A stretch of 64,000 nt of DNA from Isoetes taiwanensis (GCA_021234155.1 JAJEKV010000329.1:62001-126000); one strand, 5' to 3'. Positions 46,021-59,682 are shown, counted from the first letter of the stretch. Notes: generated from the sequence alone by a model not told the origin. Numbers and translations are program-made.

Positions 46021-49000
46021 GGTACCATAAAATTGGAACCCTCCCAACCATGCACGTGGTTTATGGGGGTCTTCTAAGTGACTCCCTCTTGCCTAAGATC
46101 CTTGAATCTCGTGGTGCATGAGGCCTACCATTCTTAATGGAAAGAGGTAAAAATTGAGGAGGATCGATGCTATTATCTCAAGAACTCTTGGATATCGTGG
46201 TGCTTCTCAAGCGTTCTAACATCAAATGGAAGGACCCTATTGTGAAAGCATACCTAGCTTGAGAGCTCCCCCTTAACCAATCCTCTGCTTGAGAGTTCCG
46301 TGAAGATGAATAGGAGCACATATTATATATGACACGACTGCACTCGCATTTGCACAAACTCATTACTCATACACGCACCTTGGACACATGATAGTTTCGT
46401 GAAGAGGAATGGGAGCACATATTAAATATGACACCTTTGGTGTCCATTTGCAAAGCTACAAGAGATCACTCGAGGCAATTGGAAATGATCTTTAAAGGTA
46501 TATAGTCTTGCTTTCTCCCCTCGCCATGTTCTATCAACTTTAGAGAAGACATATTGGCAAAGGAAAATGTAATAGTGGACGTCGTGTTATCTTGAAAGAT
46601 CTTATGGGAAAAGATAACAACAAAATAGACAACCTATGCTCTTGATGGAGTAACTAAATAAGCCAATTCTAATGGGGCCAACCATTAGCAAAATATCATT
46701 AGATGCTATTGTGAAAGATAGAATGAGTAATTTCACCTTAAGAAACAAGGTTTACTAAGGCATGATCCTCACCATGTGTGAATGCCTGACATTCAGTTAT
46801 GCTTGTCAAAATACTTGTGGAAGATCATCTGGCCAAGGTTTCCAAAACCAAAAAGGATAGAAAACTATGTAATATTTGCAGTAAGATGCTTGGCATCCTA
46901 TTTATAGTTTTCAACTCATAGCTGTCATGTCAATTTCAACTTTTTTCTAATGATTTGCCATCTTTCGTTTGTTTTTAGGAAGATTATTTCTGGGTTTAGT
47001 TATTTTGTTTTCTCACCCTATAGGTATATGACTTCTAGCCTATGCCAATTCTGTAAGATGCATCATATCAGGTTTCACTATTTTATGTGAAGTGCATTTC
47101 TAGAGAGAGAATACAACAGAGGTACATAATATATTATACTAACCACAAACATTTCCTTGCCCCAATCAAATGCACTAGCAGCTTTGTTTGCAGAAAGGAT
47201 TGTTGTAACATAAATACTGCAACAGCCTCTCGCCAGTATATCTTTGGTTGGTTCTAGGAATTCACATTTTGCTCAGGGAGGTGCTAGAGGTACTTTCGAA
47301 TATACGGTCTCAAGAACATACGCAAAATTACAACTATCTGTCAAATACTGAATGTGTATAACCATCTGTAGGTTTAATAGAGGTGCTACTAAGACTTTTT
47401 CCTGCATCGATTGGTCTTGTTGCTCTTAAATTAGGCTACCAGAGGTATCCGCCTTATCGCCTTGCCACCTTGTGGATTCATATTTAGCTAGTATTTGACC
47501 TTGACCATGGATAGTGTATTTAGCTTTTGTCGCTTTGTGTCTAGTGCCTTTCCACTTTCCAAGATTTCCTCTCTTACTCAATGGAGTAGCTCCATATCTT
47601 GCTATCCTTTCCTAAAAAATATATTAAGTTTCCCACAATTAGATGTGGTTGTTATGGTTCCGAAAAATCATAATTAGATCCGTGATATTTATGTGAACTT
47701 TTACTCCAATTAGCAAAATAGAGATTGATAAACTAGAAGATGAAATGTTGTAGTAACAAGGATAATAACATAGCTATCATCTGATAAATCAACTCAAAAA
47801 GAAACTTTGCATTAAACTTGCTCATTAGAAACTACGCACTAAAATATACACTAACCTGTTGATTGACGCTTGTTAAAATGGAATTAAGCTGCCCTAAACC
47901 CGATTGATCCGTTAGATTTGTGATCAAAATATCAATGCCTATGCCTACATAAAGCAAACTAGGAGAATAGAAGCAAAGAATTGAAATTATGAGAGTAGAA
48001 AGAAATCTAGGCTAAGAATTAGAAGTATTCTAAGCTAAAGCTTTAGAAACTGTTGTGTTGGAGCTTGATGATCTGCCTAGTGTAACAGAATCCAAAGGTT
48101 CCAAAGTATAAGAATCGAAGCAAAAATATGAGTATGAGATTCTAAACTTAAGCAAAAACTGTAAAACTGTATTGCTCGGTTCGGGCTTGCCCACTGTGAT
48201 GGGCGGGAAATGAGTCCGTGCGATCTGAATACAGCTAATTTTTTTGGGGTATTCAGCTCAGAGATTTGCATTTCTTAGAGTATTCGACTCAGGGATTAGC
48301 GTGCAAGTATTCAGCCTGCAGTTTAGGAGGTGTATTTGGCCTGCAGATTCATTTAAGAGGGGTATTCGGCTCACAAATTAGACAAGTTGAATAGGCAGGT
48401 CGAATACTCCCTTGCCTGTTTTTTCTACCGAAAAAAATAACAAATGATGCACGCCGAATACTAAGCGAGGGTGTTTGGCTTATAGTTTGCTGGAATCGAG
48501 ACCCATTTCCGAAGCCTATATTTCCTTCGGTATGTTATGGGCATAACAGCTTAGATCCTACCGCGTGTATGCTCGCCGCCCAATGCTGCCCCTGCTTCTC
48601 CCGTACCATAGCCAATCTAGATAGACTTGGTAGAATTAGCAAGAAAGCCAATCCAAATCTCAAAAATGCAGAAGTGATGTCGATGTACAGAGCTTTCAGC
48701 TCGTTTTGGTCCAAAACCATTGTCGAAAATGTGAAAACAATCCTGGAACTGCCATAGCCAGGACACTCTGCTTCTCTATATCGACACTTTCAAAAATTTT
48801 CATTATCACCCACTTCTGCAACTAAAAATTCAGAAAAGCAACATTCCGTTCCACAATATTAAACACAAAGATAATGAGAAGGCCATTTCTTTAAGAAATA
48901 GAGAAGAAGGAAGAACAAAAACCCAGAAAAAAAAAACCTCAAAATTTCAAGCACAGAATCAATTTAACAATGTTTTGGAGAGATGATGAGAAACCAGAGG

Positions 49001-49330
49001 AGAAAGGCCGGAAAGGCCACCATAACCAAACCCGAATGGGTAGAGCTCCATATAGTTGGAATGGAAGCACGAATTTGCACATGAGAGCTCTTCTTCTTCC
49101 CAAATGCCTCGGTCTAGAACGTCAAGGCCGATAACTCCTCTGATTCGGCTTTATGGCCTATGAGAAATGGCCCTGGTGGCCCTGTGGTCAAGAAATACTG
49201 AGGTCTTACCGTAGTACGACCGAGGCATTTCCTAGCCACATAGCCACCTCAACAATTTTCCTCTTGGCCATAACGCCTCATCAGAAGATGTTATCTAGTC
49301 CATGTCATCTATTTAGCTATTGGTTGGGTT
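46020..49330. other. About 3.3 kb without a recognised gene
   Basis: No family motif was seen on either strand. At 48240-48480 the phrase TATTCGGC(T/C) or TATTC(A/G)GC recurs about eight times in an irregular repeat. At 46176-46330 there are two similar blocks with GAAGA(T/G)GAATAGGAGCACA(T), about 100 bp apart. Confidence 0.45.
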
Positions 49331-49336
49331 TGTTTA

Positions 49337-50200
49337 TTTGTTTCTTTCAAAGGGACATATATCTTGATAATGCTATTGTTGGTTCTTCAATCTTTGATCG
49401 ATAGTGAGGATAACTCCACGTGGACTTTATAGCCATTCCATGGTTATCAAAAAGACATGTGCAAGAAGCAGCACCCCATCTAAGGTTCAACACAACATCC
49501 ATGCAACCTAAACGATACAATCAAGACAAGCATTAGTCAATGCAATGATCCACCAACCTACACATAGAACATCATATCCAATAATGCAAATGTAATGGGC
49601 ATGAAGTCAAAATAAACATCCGATTCTTAAGTCTCCCAATTACGTAGATCGCATATCTGTCATCCACCAAAATAGCAACTCATTCGTACCGTATAAGCTT
49701 TTGCATTCAATATTGATAAAAAAAATGGCACTCTCCATATGGGCTGCGTATTACTTTTTCATTTTGGCAATTACCTTATAAAAACATGACGGATGCCCGT
49801 ATTTAGAGTCCGGAATGAAAAAGTATATATGGCCATCAGTCATCAGCCAACTAGTATATCGGGTCAAAAAAAGATGGTATATCCGGCCCAAAAAGTGATA
49901 TATCCAACAAACCAAGCGTGAAACTGCATGTTGAGGCTGAGATCTTTGTCGGATCGTTCTTGCAGCTCCGCAGGCAGCTTGAACTGCTTCAAAAAGCCTT
50001 TCAATCGCTTTGTTTGCCTCTTTAACAGTGGAATAATAAAGAGAGCAAGCAGTTTGAGTTCAGATAGAGCCGGATCGATAAAAATGGCGAAAAACAAGTT
50101 ACTTTTGGACTTGAAACTGTGAAGTGTACAGCTGTTGATAACTGTGGCTAGATATACCAAACCTAGACTCTAAATACAGTGGTTCCTCTATCTCCAATTC
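49337..50200. repeat. Dispersed repeat R, copy A (uninterrupted)
   Basis: About 860 bp here match, in order and orientation, three blocks at 55838-55951, 57299-57625 and 60177-60580. Shared landmarks are CCATTCCATGGTTAT, GTCAATGCAATGATCCACCA, CACCAAAATAGCAACTCATTCGT and TCGTTCTTGCAGCTCC. It serves as the empty-site reference for both insertions in copy B. No coding function is recognised. Confidence 0.85.
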
Positions 50201-51275
50201 TCGAGAATTCATGGACTTAATGCCTATTTGCAGTAAACTATTCTCTCATTCAACGAAAAACCATCATTCATATATTTTGGGATTATGTCTATTCCAAAAT
50301 CGCGCCAGATAAGCATTATTTTTAGGGCATTTAGTGCTTTTTAATTCTATTTTATACATTTACAAAACTATAGTTTATGTTGAATATTTCGTACATTAAA
50401 TAAGGCAAGGGAAGGCCTTGTTCGCTTGAAATTAACATCAATAGATTAGATAACATTTAACAACAAATATACTTGAAATAACAAATTCTTTATTAACATC
50501 ACAAAAGAAATGATCATTTTTTCTACAAACTTAAGCAAGTAATAAGGTGTGTCAAACATGAAATCAATTCACATCTTTTTAACAATCTTAAAAGAAGAGT
50601 TATAGTATTTTAGCCAAATAAAGTTGGATTATCTATCCAATAATAAAAGTGATATCTTCTAAAATATGATAAACGAGACAATTGGTAAAAGTGAAGCGAG
50701 ATAAAATCGGCTTACGCGATTTCTCAAGCATAACAAAGCTTTATAAGCATAAAACAACTTCCAATTTGGTTATCTCGGACAACCGCCTAAAACCTCGCAA
50801 GCTCTAATAGTTCTGTTTTACGCAATTTTTTTAGTTAATAGCTTCTATGGCAGACTGCAATAATATCTCATTCTCCTCATTTTCATCCTCAAAATATGGA
50901 TTTGCCTGAACCCTCTAATGGTTCTTAAGCAACGGGTCATGAAACACTGGCCTTTTGCATGTCCTATATAGCCCGCAGTACCTTAGATTATCACCAAACG
51001 AAGATAATGCATCTGAGAGGCTTTTGAAATGCGGATTGCAATGGCAATTTTTTTTGTAAAACCTGAAGTTTCCATTCCATAGTGCCGCTGCTTTCTCTCT
51101 GCATCATAAGCTCTAGCCTCCACACATCCCATCTGCTTTAACTGTTTGCCATAGCACCTACCAAAGACAAATTTTAGAAACAAAATATTGAAGATGGGTG
51201 AAGCTGGGCTTATATTGGTTCAAAAGAAAAACAATAGAAGAATGACTATATGCAGTCGGCTTGTGATGTCTCCCT
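50200..51275. other. AT-rich intergenic stretch
   Basis: No gene is recognised. A minus-strand open stretch at 50983-51183 (RCYGKQLKQMGCVEARAYD) looks protein-like but belongs to no family I can name. Confidence 0.4.
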
Positions 51276-51279
51276 TCTC

Positions 51280-51395
51280 CACTGTAAGTAGAAGGCTGAG
51301 ATGCATGCGTAGGCCAAACTCTGCAGAAAATCCACAAATTGCAAGTAGAAGGCTGAGATGCACGCTGTAGTTAAGCAAACCCTGCAGAGAACATA
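51280..51395. repeat. 60-bp tandem duplication
   Basis: The block AAGTAGAAGGCTGAGATGCA followed by AAAC(T/C)CTGCAGA occurs at about 51285 and 51345. Confidence 0.85.
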
Positions 51396-51450
51396 GCCTT
51401 TGCAAATTTCTTGAAGCTTACCAAACTCACCATAGATGGAATGGTGTCAT

Positions 51451-51645
51451 GGAAGAAGAAGAAGAAGAAGAAGAAGTCCTAAGAAGAAGCCGGAAGGAAG
51501 AAGATGCCGAAGAAGAAGAAGCCGGAAGAAGAAGCCGAAGGAAGAAGATGAAGTTTAAGAAGAAGAAGAAGAAAAAATTAGGAAAAGAAGAAGATGCATT
51601 AAGGATGTAAAAAGAAGAAGAAGCCGAAGAAGAAGCCCGGTCATT
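51451..51645. repeat. GAA-rich simple repeat
   Basis: Imperfect (GAA)n with interspersed GCCG units. The serine- and phenylalanine-rich open frames on the other strand are products of this repeat. Confidence 0.9.
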
Positions 51646-51779
51646 TTCTACCCATGAAGAAAAAATTTTAGGAAAAAACCCATTGTTAATCTTGTATATA
51701 AGAAAAGCAAAAAAAAATAAATGAGGAAATACATCATAACCATATAAAAAGCTTTTCATTCAAGATCTAATGAAAAGAA

Positions 51780-54700
51780 CACTACAAGAGAAATGTACCT
51801 ATAGTGTCTAGTGTAATGTCAACTTTTTGACGTTAGGAAAAAATAAATGTAAAAACACTACAAAACCCAATTATTGTCAGCCATCAAACCCTTGCCACTA
51901 TACTTGTCGTGATCATTTGTCACAAACATGCCACAATAGCGTCAAATGTTGTGTCAAGCTTGTGGCTTCAATTTATGACATAATATTGACACAAAATCAA
52001 TTTGGAACTATATGGCAGTCTAGAAAATGGCGAACTTGTGACAATATTTTAACAACATATAAGACAATCAATAAGAAAATTTGTGACCCATTTTGTAGCT
52101 AACAAATAGCTAGTGTTGTGACCACATTGTGATAAATAAATAAAGCTTATACCAACTACATAGCATCAACATCATGGCAATGTAGTGACAATATAGTAGC
52201 TATATTTCCAACAACTAATAAGAAATTTTGTGACTAGTTTGGTGTCTAAAGACTATTTTTCATTGTTGTGACGACATTATGATAGATAAATAAACAATTG
52301 ATAACAATTTCTATGAGTTTTGTGTCTAGGTAATAGCTAATTTAAGACGATTTATGCATTGTATCTTGTGTCAAAAGGATAAACATTTTTTTTTTGCTTG
52401 AATAACAAATATTCTGATTTCTGAAATTCGATAACAAAAAAGCCAAAGTAATAAAGTTTCATTGATCAACAATGAATTTTCCAACATAACAAATGCCCAT
52501 AAAAAATGAGTTGAGGCAAGTGTATTAAATATTAATGTCAAGAAAAATAATCAATATCGCCAATTCAATGCTCTCTATTTGTTGGTTCATCTCCATGATC
52601 CTCTTCATTTGCATTGCCTTCATGACCTTCATTGTCTTCTTTGTTGTTATCCTGTTGATTATATTTGTAAAGCATATTGTTAGAAATTTCATAACTATAT
52701 ATCAATAATAGAGTTTCCTCTCTTACCTCATCAGAATCATCCACATAACATATAGCCTGAATGTAAAAAAAAGTACAAGTGTAAGAACAATGTATGAATA
52801 CGACGTTGAAATGACAAAATGTACAAATATACTTACATTCAATGGTTCTTTTCCTTTTTGATTTTGTCTTAAATACTACACCTGGGCTTGTTCCCTTGAT
52901 ATAATCCATAGCCTTGTGCTAAGGTAGAAATTGATAGTGATGAGAAAGGCACAGAAACTGGTAAACAAAGATGGGGTTGGGGCTGGGGCCTTAGGTTGTT
53001 AGTGATATGAAAAAACAAATTTTGAAGCGGCATCTAGGGATGCCAAACAAATGTGACTTTGAGCTGTATACTTGGGCTATGTAAACTGTGACTTGAGCTG
53101 TCTATGATTTCCAAGCAGCCATCATATTGTTTCCTGTCTATGATTTCCAAGCAGCCAGAAGAATCGAACTGTCCAATATCGCCAATATAAAACCAGTGCA
53201 TCAAAAAGCAAGAAGCAAAAAGTAAGAAGTGAGCCTGCGATCAAAAAGCCGAAGTTAACTCGAATAAAGCTCAAAAATAATATAAAGCAATCTTGTATTT
53301 ACACCGGATGCCATGCTCGAGACAATAAAGCTCCCAAAAGCTTTTTTCGACCACCCATTTTTGCTTTTTGGCGAAGCTTCATTATTAGAGATTTCTTTTC
53401 TCGGGCAAGCTTTAAAATTGTAAGCAAGATCCCACGAAATGTTGTATATTAGTAAAAACTATTACTATCTACATCCACATAGAAAAACAACTCAAAAGAC
53501 AAAAATCTTTCCTTACATGCTAAGCAGAGAATCGGAAGAAGTGCTTGCACCGCAAAACCTGAAAAGGCCTCATAAAAAAGTATTTACAAAACAAAGGCTT
53601 CTTGACAAGAAAATGAAATATGGGAAGAGGAGAGATACCGCCAATGAGAAGCTTCTTGCCAATGAAGACCTTGGCCCGTAAGCCTTCTTTTGGCGGGTCT
53701 TCCATAAATCAAGAATCGAATGCAATTCAATTGTTTAAACTTAGCACGTATAATGTAACAAAGACATGCAAAAATCCAACATATAAATCTCGCACAAGAA
53801 CTCGCTTTGTAGAGACGACCATTTTCCCCGATTTCGCGTGAATGCCACACTCGGGACTCCTAAAAGACCCATATAATTCACTTACATCATATTACGACAA
53901 TGATCATTGTTGGATTCATGAATGGCATTTGAAAACCATTAATTTGCTAAACTGCACGCAACTAAAAATCACAAAGCGGTGCATGCAAAAAAAGGGGGAA
54001 AAAAATAGACTGTGTGCATGCAAATACTACAGCGGGCTTGAAGAAACTGGGTTTCCTTATCCGTTGCTTCTCATTGGCAATGAAAATGAAATGTGAGAAG
54101 AGGTCCATGAGGGCAGCCAAAATCAGCAAAAGGGGCAGACAGGCGCTCGCTGGATATCCAACAAGAAGTGCCAAATTAAAAATTCGCGAATGAGATATTC
54201 CCGCCGCACTTTCTCCCTCCCCTTACCGAGGCATTTTTGCAAGAAATGGATAACATAAGAAATAGGACAACTTTTTAGGGTTTTTGTATAGGGATTTGGC
54301 AAGGACAAAACAAAGGAAACTTTAAGAACTTAGAACAATTTTTGTTACCTTTTGTTGACATGACATGATGATGATGTGGCATGCCATTGGTGACATGTCA
54401 TGCCAAGTAAGCAATGCCAACTTTTGACTAGGCCAAAAATAAAATAAAAATGTGCAACTCTGGTTTTCCATGGGTTGATGTGGCTGGTGACATGGCAAGA
54501 TATGGGTGATGTGGACATGATGATGACCCTATGCATACTCTCGGGCACGTTTGTCTCCATCCTGATGCAAAAAATATAGGGTTCACGTTATGGGCTGCTG
54601 CCTTACCACAAGTGGTCGGGATTTGGCAGCGCATGTCGTTACCCTTATGGCACCAAAAAATAGCATGGAAAAGATGATGTGGCACTCCAAGTGGTGACAT

Positions 54701-55409
54701 GGCATGCCAAGCAAGCAAGTTCAAGTTTTGACTAGGCCAAAAATGAATAGATGTACATCTTTGGTCTTTTCATTGGGTGATGTTGGCAAATTTTGGATGA
54801 CATGGCGAGATGTTGGTGACGTGGACGTGATGGCTAGGACTTTATGCAAGAAATATGACAACCTTTGGATTTTTTGGTAGAGGAGTTTGGCAAGGAATAG
54901 AAAAGAGGGAACTTCAAGAACTTAAAGTGTTGGTTGTCTTCTCCAGGTCGAACAAGGCCAGCACTTTGCGCGGATGCCTCACTAGAGGGGAGAGGCATTA
55001 TGTTATAAATCTCATAGAAATGTTATAATGATGGAGTTATAAATTTGTTAAAAAATTGTTGCAACAACCCACTTAAATTGCAATATAAAGTTGACAAAAT
55101 GCTCCTCAAAGTTCCGTTAAGATATTAGATGAAATTTTGGATAATCGTTTGTTATAAGTCTTAAAAAAACGTTGGCACAACTTAGCTTAAATATTGTTCA
55201 AAAGTTGTTGCAAAAACCTACTTAACATGCGATAGAAAGTTGACAAAAGGAGGTCATTGCTTTGACAAAAGATTTGACACTATGTCGTAGACACAATGTT
55301 GACACAACACAAGCACTTTGTGTCAAGATAGTAGTAGTCGACACAAATTTGTCACTACACATAGGACTTGTCACAAGGGTTGACACTATACCCCCATTCT
55401 CTTGTAGTG
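51780..55409. mobile_element. CACTA (EnSpm) element, non-autonomous
   Basis: The left end is CACTACAAGAGAAATG and the right end is the complement CATTCTCTTGTAGTG, giving inverted ends of about 15 bp with the CACTA signature. A 3-bp duplication GAA flanks it (51777-51779 and 55410-55412). Near both ends are many short TTGTGAC/GTCACAA/TGACAC words, which are typical subterminal transposase-binding repeats. At 3.63 kb and without a recognisable TNP2-type transposase it is probably non-autonomous. A minus-strand open stretch at 52565-52909 (114 codons; GTSPGVVFKTKSKRKRT) may be a transposase relic but is not proven. Confidence 0.9.
54265..54930. repeat. Direct repeats inside the CACTA element
   Basis: Two blocks within the CACTA interior are duplicated: TTTGACTAGGCCAAAAAT with a flanking GGTGACATG-rich block (54360-54520 and 54665-54840), and TTTGGCAAGGA...GGAA(A/C)TT(T/C)AAGAACTTA (54290-54330 and 54885-54925). 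They come from an internal duplication of about 300-590 bp. Confidence 0.75.
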
Positions 55410-55951
55410 GAAAAAGTGAGGAAGAGGGACTAATAGACGAGGCAAATAAATAGGCGGACGGACGAGGCAAATAAAATAGGCAGACGGACGGGGCAAAAGC
55501 GGGGGAAAAGACGGACAGGGCAGAAATAGAAAAATTTTAAACTTCCCAATATTAAGACATATTCTTAATTTAAATGAATGATGGTTGAAACATAGGTAAG
55601 AAAAAAGGAAACATCTCCTTTTTGTTTTGGTAAATTTGAAGAAACATAACACATATATTTATGTAGAAACTACACCTGCTGCCAAAAAAGACAGAACCCT
55701 TGATTGGAAAAATCCACCAAATGGTGAAATGCATACTGCCACCTACCTTCATGGAGATGAGGATCCAAGCACCTTGAATGACAATCATGATACATGGTTC
55801 ACCCCGTTTGGCGATTGCGGCCTCGCATGGTGCACTATCCTAATTCTCTTTCAGAGAGAGATATATCTTAATAATGCCATTGTTGGATTATTTAATCTTT
55901 GGTCGACAAATGAGGGTAACTCCACATGGACCTCATGGCCATTCCATGGTT

Positions 55952-57298
55952 TTTTTTTTTTTTTTTTTTTTTGGAAGGTAAGATAAATTTATATTCAGAT
56001 AGGAAGAATTACATCAGAAAGGAAAAGGATCAAATAACCTTGAAGTCTGAGAGGATCCCATGTGGATCAAATATAATATTTGAAGCTTGGTACTCATAAT
56101 TTTTCTCAACCTCTTCTTCCAACTAACTAGTACTACAGATGTAATCAACATCTTCCCGCCTAGAGGAATACTACAGAGACAAATATAAATTTTCCTCAAG
56201 CTACGAATATACCTTGAATGCTCTATGAACCACCTCTTGCAAGAGTAGAGACGACGAAGAGAAAGGAATGAAGAAAACATGAGCAATCTCCGTGATTGCT
56301 CAAGGAAGCTAACTGACCCAAATAACCCATTCTGCAAATTAATCAATACTGATTGTACCAGGAAAGATGCTGCATTGTCAGGATATATGCAGTCGGCCTA
56401 GAATGAACTAGAATGAATGTAACCATCAGAAATGCTGCATTGTCGGGATATGAAGCAGTTAGCCTGTACTAGACTCCAAAGCCCAGCTACCAGACTCCTC
56501 CCTAAAGTCCGCTCAAGATATATAAGCTTCATCCGCTCAAAAAAAAAAAAATTCCCTAGCTCGGCATCTCAAACAGTCCAATAAAATCAAGCCTCATCCT
56601 GCATTGAAGATCCCTAGCTCGGCAATCTGTCCCAGTTCCGATCTCATCAAAAAATCTGAAGAGTCAGGCTAATCTATTCTTCTTCTTTTTCAAGAAACAA
56701 ATCTACACCTTTCCGCTAGTAGGAAAGAGCAAGAGGAAGGGAAAGGCTTCTGGCATTACAGACCTGAGGAAAGAACAAAGCTGCCAATTAACTAGAAATT
56801 TGAAGCATCTTCTCTCCAGCCCCCGCAGATTTTAACTACTCAACGTTATAGGCAACCTCGAGCCATTCTCGGTGTGCATCCACAAAGGAAAAAGAGGAAG
56901 CAACGGCCAGCCCAGCCCCAAATAATTTATGCCTTTCAAGAAAGGGCAAGAAAGAAACGAATGGGCTGCTGGCCAGACTAATCTCTGTTTGATCTATGGA
57001 AAAACACAATGCTTACCTAGAACCGGAAGCATCAGAGTAAAGATCCACGTTAGTGGATTATCTGAGAAGGCTGGAGAGGCCGCCATGAAGAGACTCCAAG
57101 AAACCAGAAAAGGAAGCAGATGGAGGCAGAATCTGGAAGACCAAGATGCCAAAACCCTTATGCTAGCCATCAGATCTTGGAACAGAAGAAATTTGCAGCC
57201 ACTGCAGTGCCGAAAGCAAGGATTAGGGGCGGCCCCTTTCCCTGCCGCCGCCCTAGCCGTGAAGGCGCCAAGAACTCATCCCCAAAATATTATAAATT
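55952..57298 (-). mobile_element. 5'-truncated LINE with 13-bp target duplication
   Basis: A minus-strand retroposon starts on the plus strand with a T run (the poly(A) tail, 55950-55972). It is flanked by the exact 13-bp word CCATTCCATGGTT at 55939-55951 and 57299-57311. Copy A of repeat R has this word once, at about 49430, confirming the empty site. The interior near 56470-56580 matches 28345-28440 in the opposite orientation, so it is the same family as the intron LINE. No intact reverse transcriptase is present. The 128-codon open frame on the plus strand is inside it and antisense. Confidence 0.9.
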
Positions 57299-58010
57299 CC
57301 ATTCCATGGTTATAAAAAAGATATAAGCAAGAAGCAAGGAACTAAGATATAAGCAAGAAGCAAGAAGCAAGCACTACCAACCTACGTAGTCAATGCAATG
57401 ATCCACCAACCTACACATGGAACATCGCATCTGATACGCAAATGCAATAGATATGAAGTCAAAATAAACCTCCGATTCTTAGTCTCTCAATTACATACAC
57501 CGCATGCCTCTGTTATCCACCAAAATAGCAACTCATTCGTCCCATATAAGCTTTTGCAATCAGCAGTGATCCAAAAAAATGGCACTGTTGATATGGACTG
57601 CATATTACTTCTCATTCTGGCAATAATGTTTGCACAATCACTTGATGTATGTTTATGACCTAAGGTTTTTAATGGTTTTTAGAGGTATTCGTATAAAAAT
57701 ACGTATGAAGCTGATGCTGGCATTGCGGTTTTGGCAAGAAGGGGTATTTTTTGTTGAGACAAAGGTTCAGGGGCAGATAAGACTTCACGTGGTGGCACCT
57801 CAGCTGGCGCCCAACGACCCCGATGCCTAATTCGGCCACTGTAGGTGTCGCAAAACCCATATTCGGCTGTTGTAGATGTCGATTCTGCCCATATACTATG
57901 TTGCTTGTCTGTTGTTTGGGTCTGGTCGAAGGAAAAAGAGGTGAGCGACCTGCACATAGAAGAGGCGAGCGACCTGACCTTGTTTTATATTTTTTATTTC
58001 TTTCATCATC

Positions 58011-59491
58011 ATGTCTATGAGAAGGGCAGCCAGAAAGGGCAGGACTGCTACTGCCCATCTGTTCGATGCCTATGGAATCAAGCTCTGTACAGACTGACAC
58101 TTCCTGCATGCCTACTCCTGCCAAGCCTAACCTTGCACAGAGCTGGGATGCAATTGATGTCTCTGTCACATTGGTCTTGTCTGGGCAAGATGTTCCCCTG
58201 AGTTTCCTTGATGCCCTTTGTTCCTTCTGTGATAGGAGATGTGTTGCTAGTGCAGTTGCCTTGGAGAGGAGGTCTTCTGCAGACCACCTCCATGTGCAGG
58301 CCGTGCTAAGAGCACGCTACAAGACTCCGTAGGCCTTGAATGAGGCTATCAAAAGGGACTTTAATAGGCCCTCTAAGCCAGCCGGCGTTGTTTTAGTGTG
58401 CACGGTGCTGAAGAATAACAGATTACACTGCTTTGAGAGTATGTTGGGGTATTGCATGAAGGACGTAGGTAAGGTGCACTATTCCTGCCACCTCCACAAT
58501 ATATCTGAATCGATAATTGAGACAAGAAAAGATCTATATATCTATATGTAAGATGGAGTGCTGGGGACACAAGGGCCTGTGTGTGTCGGATAACAGGAAC
58601 CTGCTGAACAAGGCAGCTTTGTTTTTTATCATGGTGGTCGTAGGCTGACTCCTAGTTTGACATTCACTGTTTGCAGGATGCTCAGAAGTGGGAAGTACAC
58701 TTTGAGCAGCAGCTGGATCATTCCTTCCAACAGTGCTCATGTGAACGAACATAGAGTTCGTGTTGCGTGGAGGGTTCACTTGAACCCTGCTCACTGCATG
58801 CCATCTGATGTTAGAACTATTCTCCTTGGCTTATCTGCAGGTTATGTGCTTGTTGAATGGAATGGGCCTGGCCCCCGCCGATATTGGGATGATTCTGTGC
58901 CATCTGATGAGATGGATTGTAACTTTCAGGATCTTCATGATCCATCCACACTGGGGATCACACCATGGCAGTTGGTTGACTCATTGCGTAGCTTGTTTCA
59001 TGTACAGCTTCAGTTTTGTCTATGTTTTGCTTTCTTTGAGCATGGGTTTGTGGTGGTGATGGTTTGTTGCAGGGTAGAGATGGAGACTGATGGAAATTCT
59101 GCGGGGGAGACGGGCCATCCCATCTTAAGCTTGGACCCCTCTTTGATAAGCTCCAGGATTGATGATTCCCGTCCTGATCCTCAGGTGTATCCTCCAGAGG
59201 GTGAGCAGCTGTTCACTGCAGAAGAGTTTATAACAAGCATTATCCGTGTTGGAACGGAGGCCCATCGATAGCTACTTCCTTAGGACCTTGAGGAGGCAAT
59301 TGATGTGTTTCTATGTGGCTATTGACTCCTGGCGATTTTCTAGTGTTGCTTGGGAGGAGCTTGGTGCTCCAATGTCTGAGTTACATGCACTGAGATCACA
59401 CATGAGCCTTGCTAGGGGCCTGCTAACGCAGGAGATCTGCCAGCTTCATGCCGTCATTAGGCGGGCTGCATCTGGAGAACCTATGAATTAA
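58011..59491 (+). pseudogene. HUH-endonuclease-like (Replitron-type) protein, decayed
   Basis: HUH endonucleases nick single-stranded DNA with two histidines and a tyrosine. A start at 58011 (MSMRRAARKGRTATAHLFDA) shifts frame into 58066. Then SWDAIDVSVTLVLSG, and CVASAVALERRSSADHLHVQ, in which HLH (58285-58293) with following Gln is the HUH box, then after an in-frame TAG (58330) ALNEAIKRDFN, LKNNRLHCFESM and GYCMKDVGKVHY (Tyr codon 58450, a candidate nucleophile). After a further shift and a likely intron come MLRSGKYTLSSSWIIPS near 58675 and EWNGPGPRRYWDD. A last frame (59246-59491) gives an RSHMSLARGLLTQ end. ERG...HLHIQ, GY.(M/T)KD.GK.HY and ML(R)SG.Y....W are, from memory, the order in Replitron-type proteins. 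It is inactive as read. Confidence 0.65.
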
Positions 59492-59682
59492 ACCTTTGTG
59501 TTGTTGCTCTTGTTTGTAATCTTTTGCTTGTGTAGTTTCATGTGCGTGGCATCCGTGCCACATGTACATTTTCTAAGTTTATAAATATGTGATGTTTTAT
59601 CATCCGCTGCTCTATCTTGTAGATGCTTTGTTTCTTGCACCGTTTACTAACACTTGTGGAGTTTCGGAGGGCTTGACCCCGG

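Noticed and set aside
51427-51759. A serine- and phenylalanine-rich minus-strand open frame
   Set aside because: It is the translation of the GAA-rich simple repeat.
52565-52909. A 114-codon minus-strand frame as a CACTA transposase
   Set aside because: Its residues do not clearly match TNP2; kept only as a possible relic within the CACTA entry.
56929-57315. A 128-codon plus-strand open frame
   Set aside because: It lies inside the minus-strand LINE insertion, runs past its target-site border into repeat R, and has no family motif.
57669-58169. A 166-codon minus-strand open frame
   Set aside because: It is antisense to the HUH-like gene and its upstream region and shows no domain.
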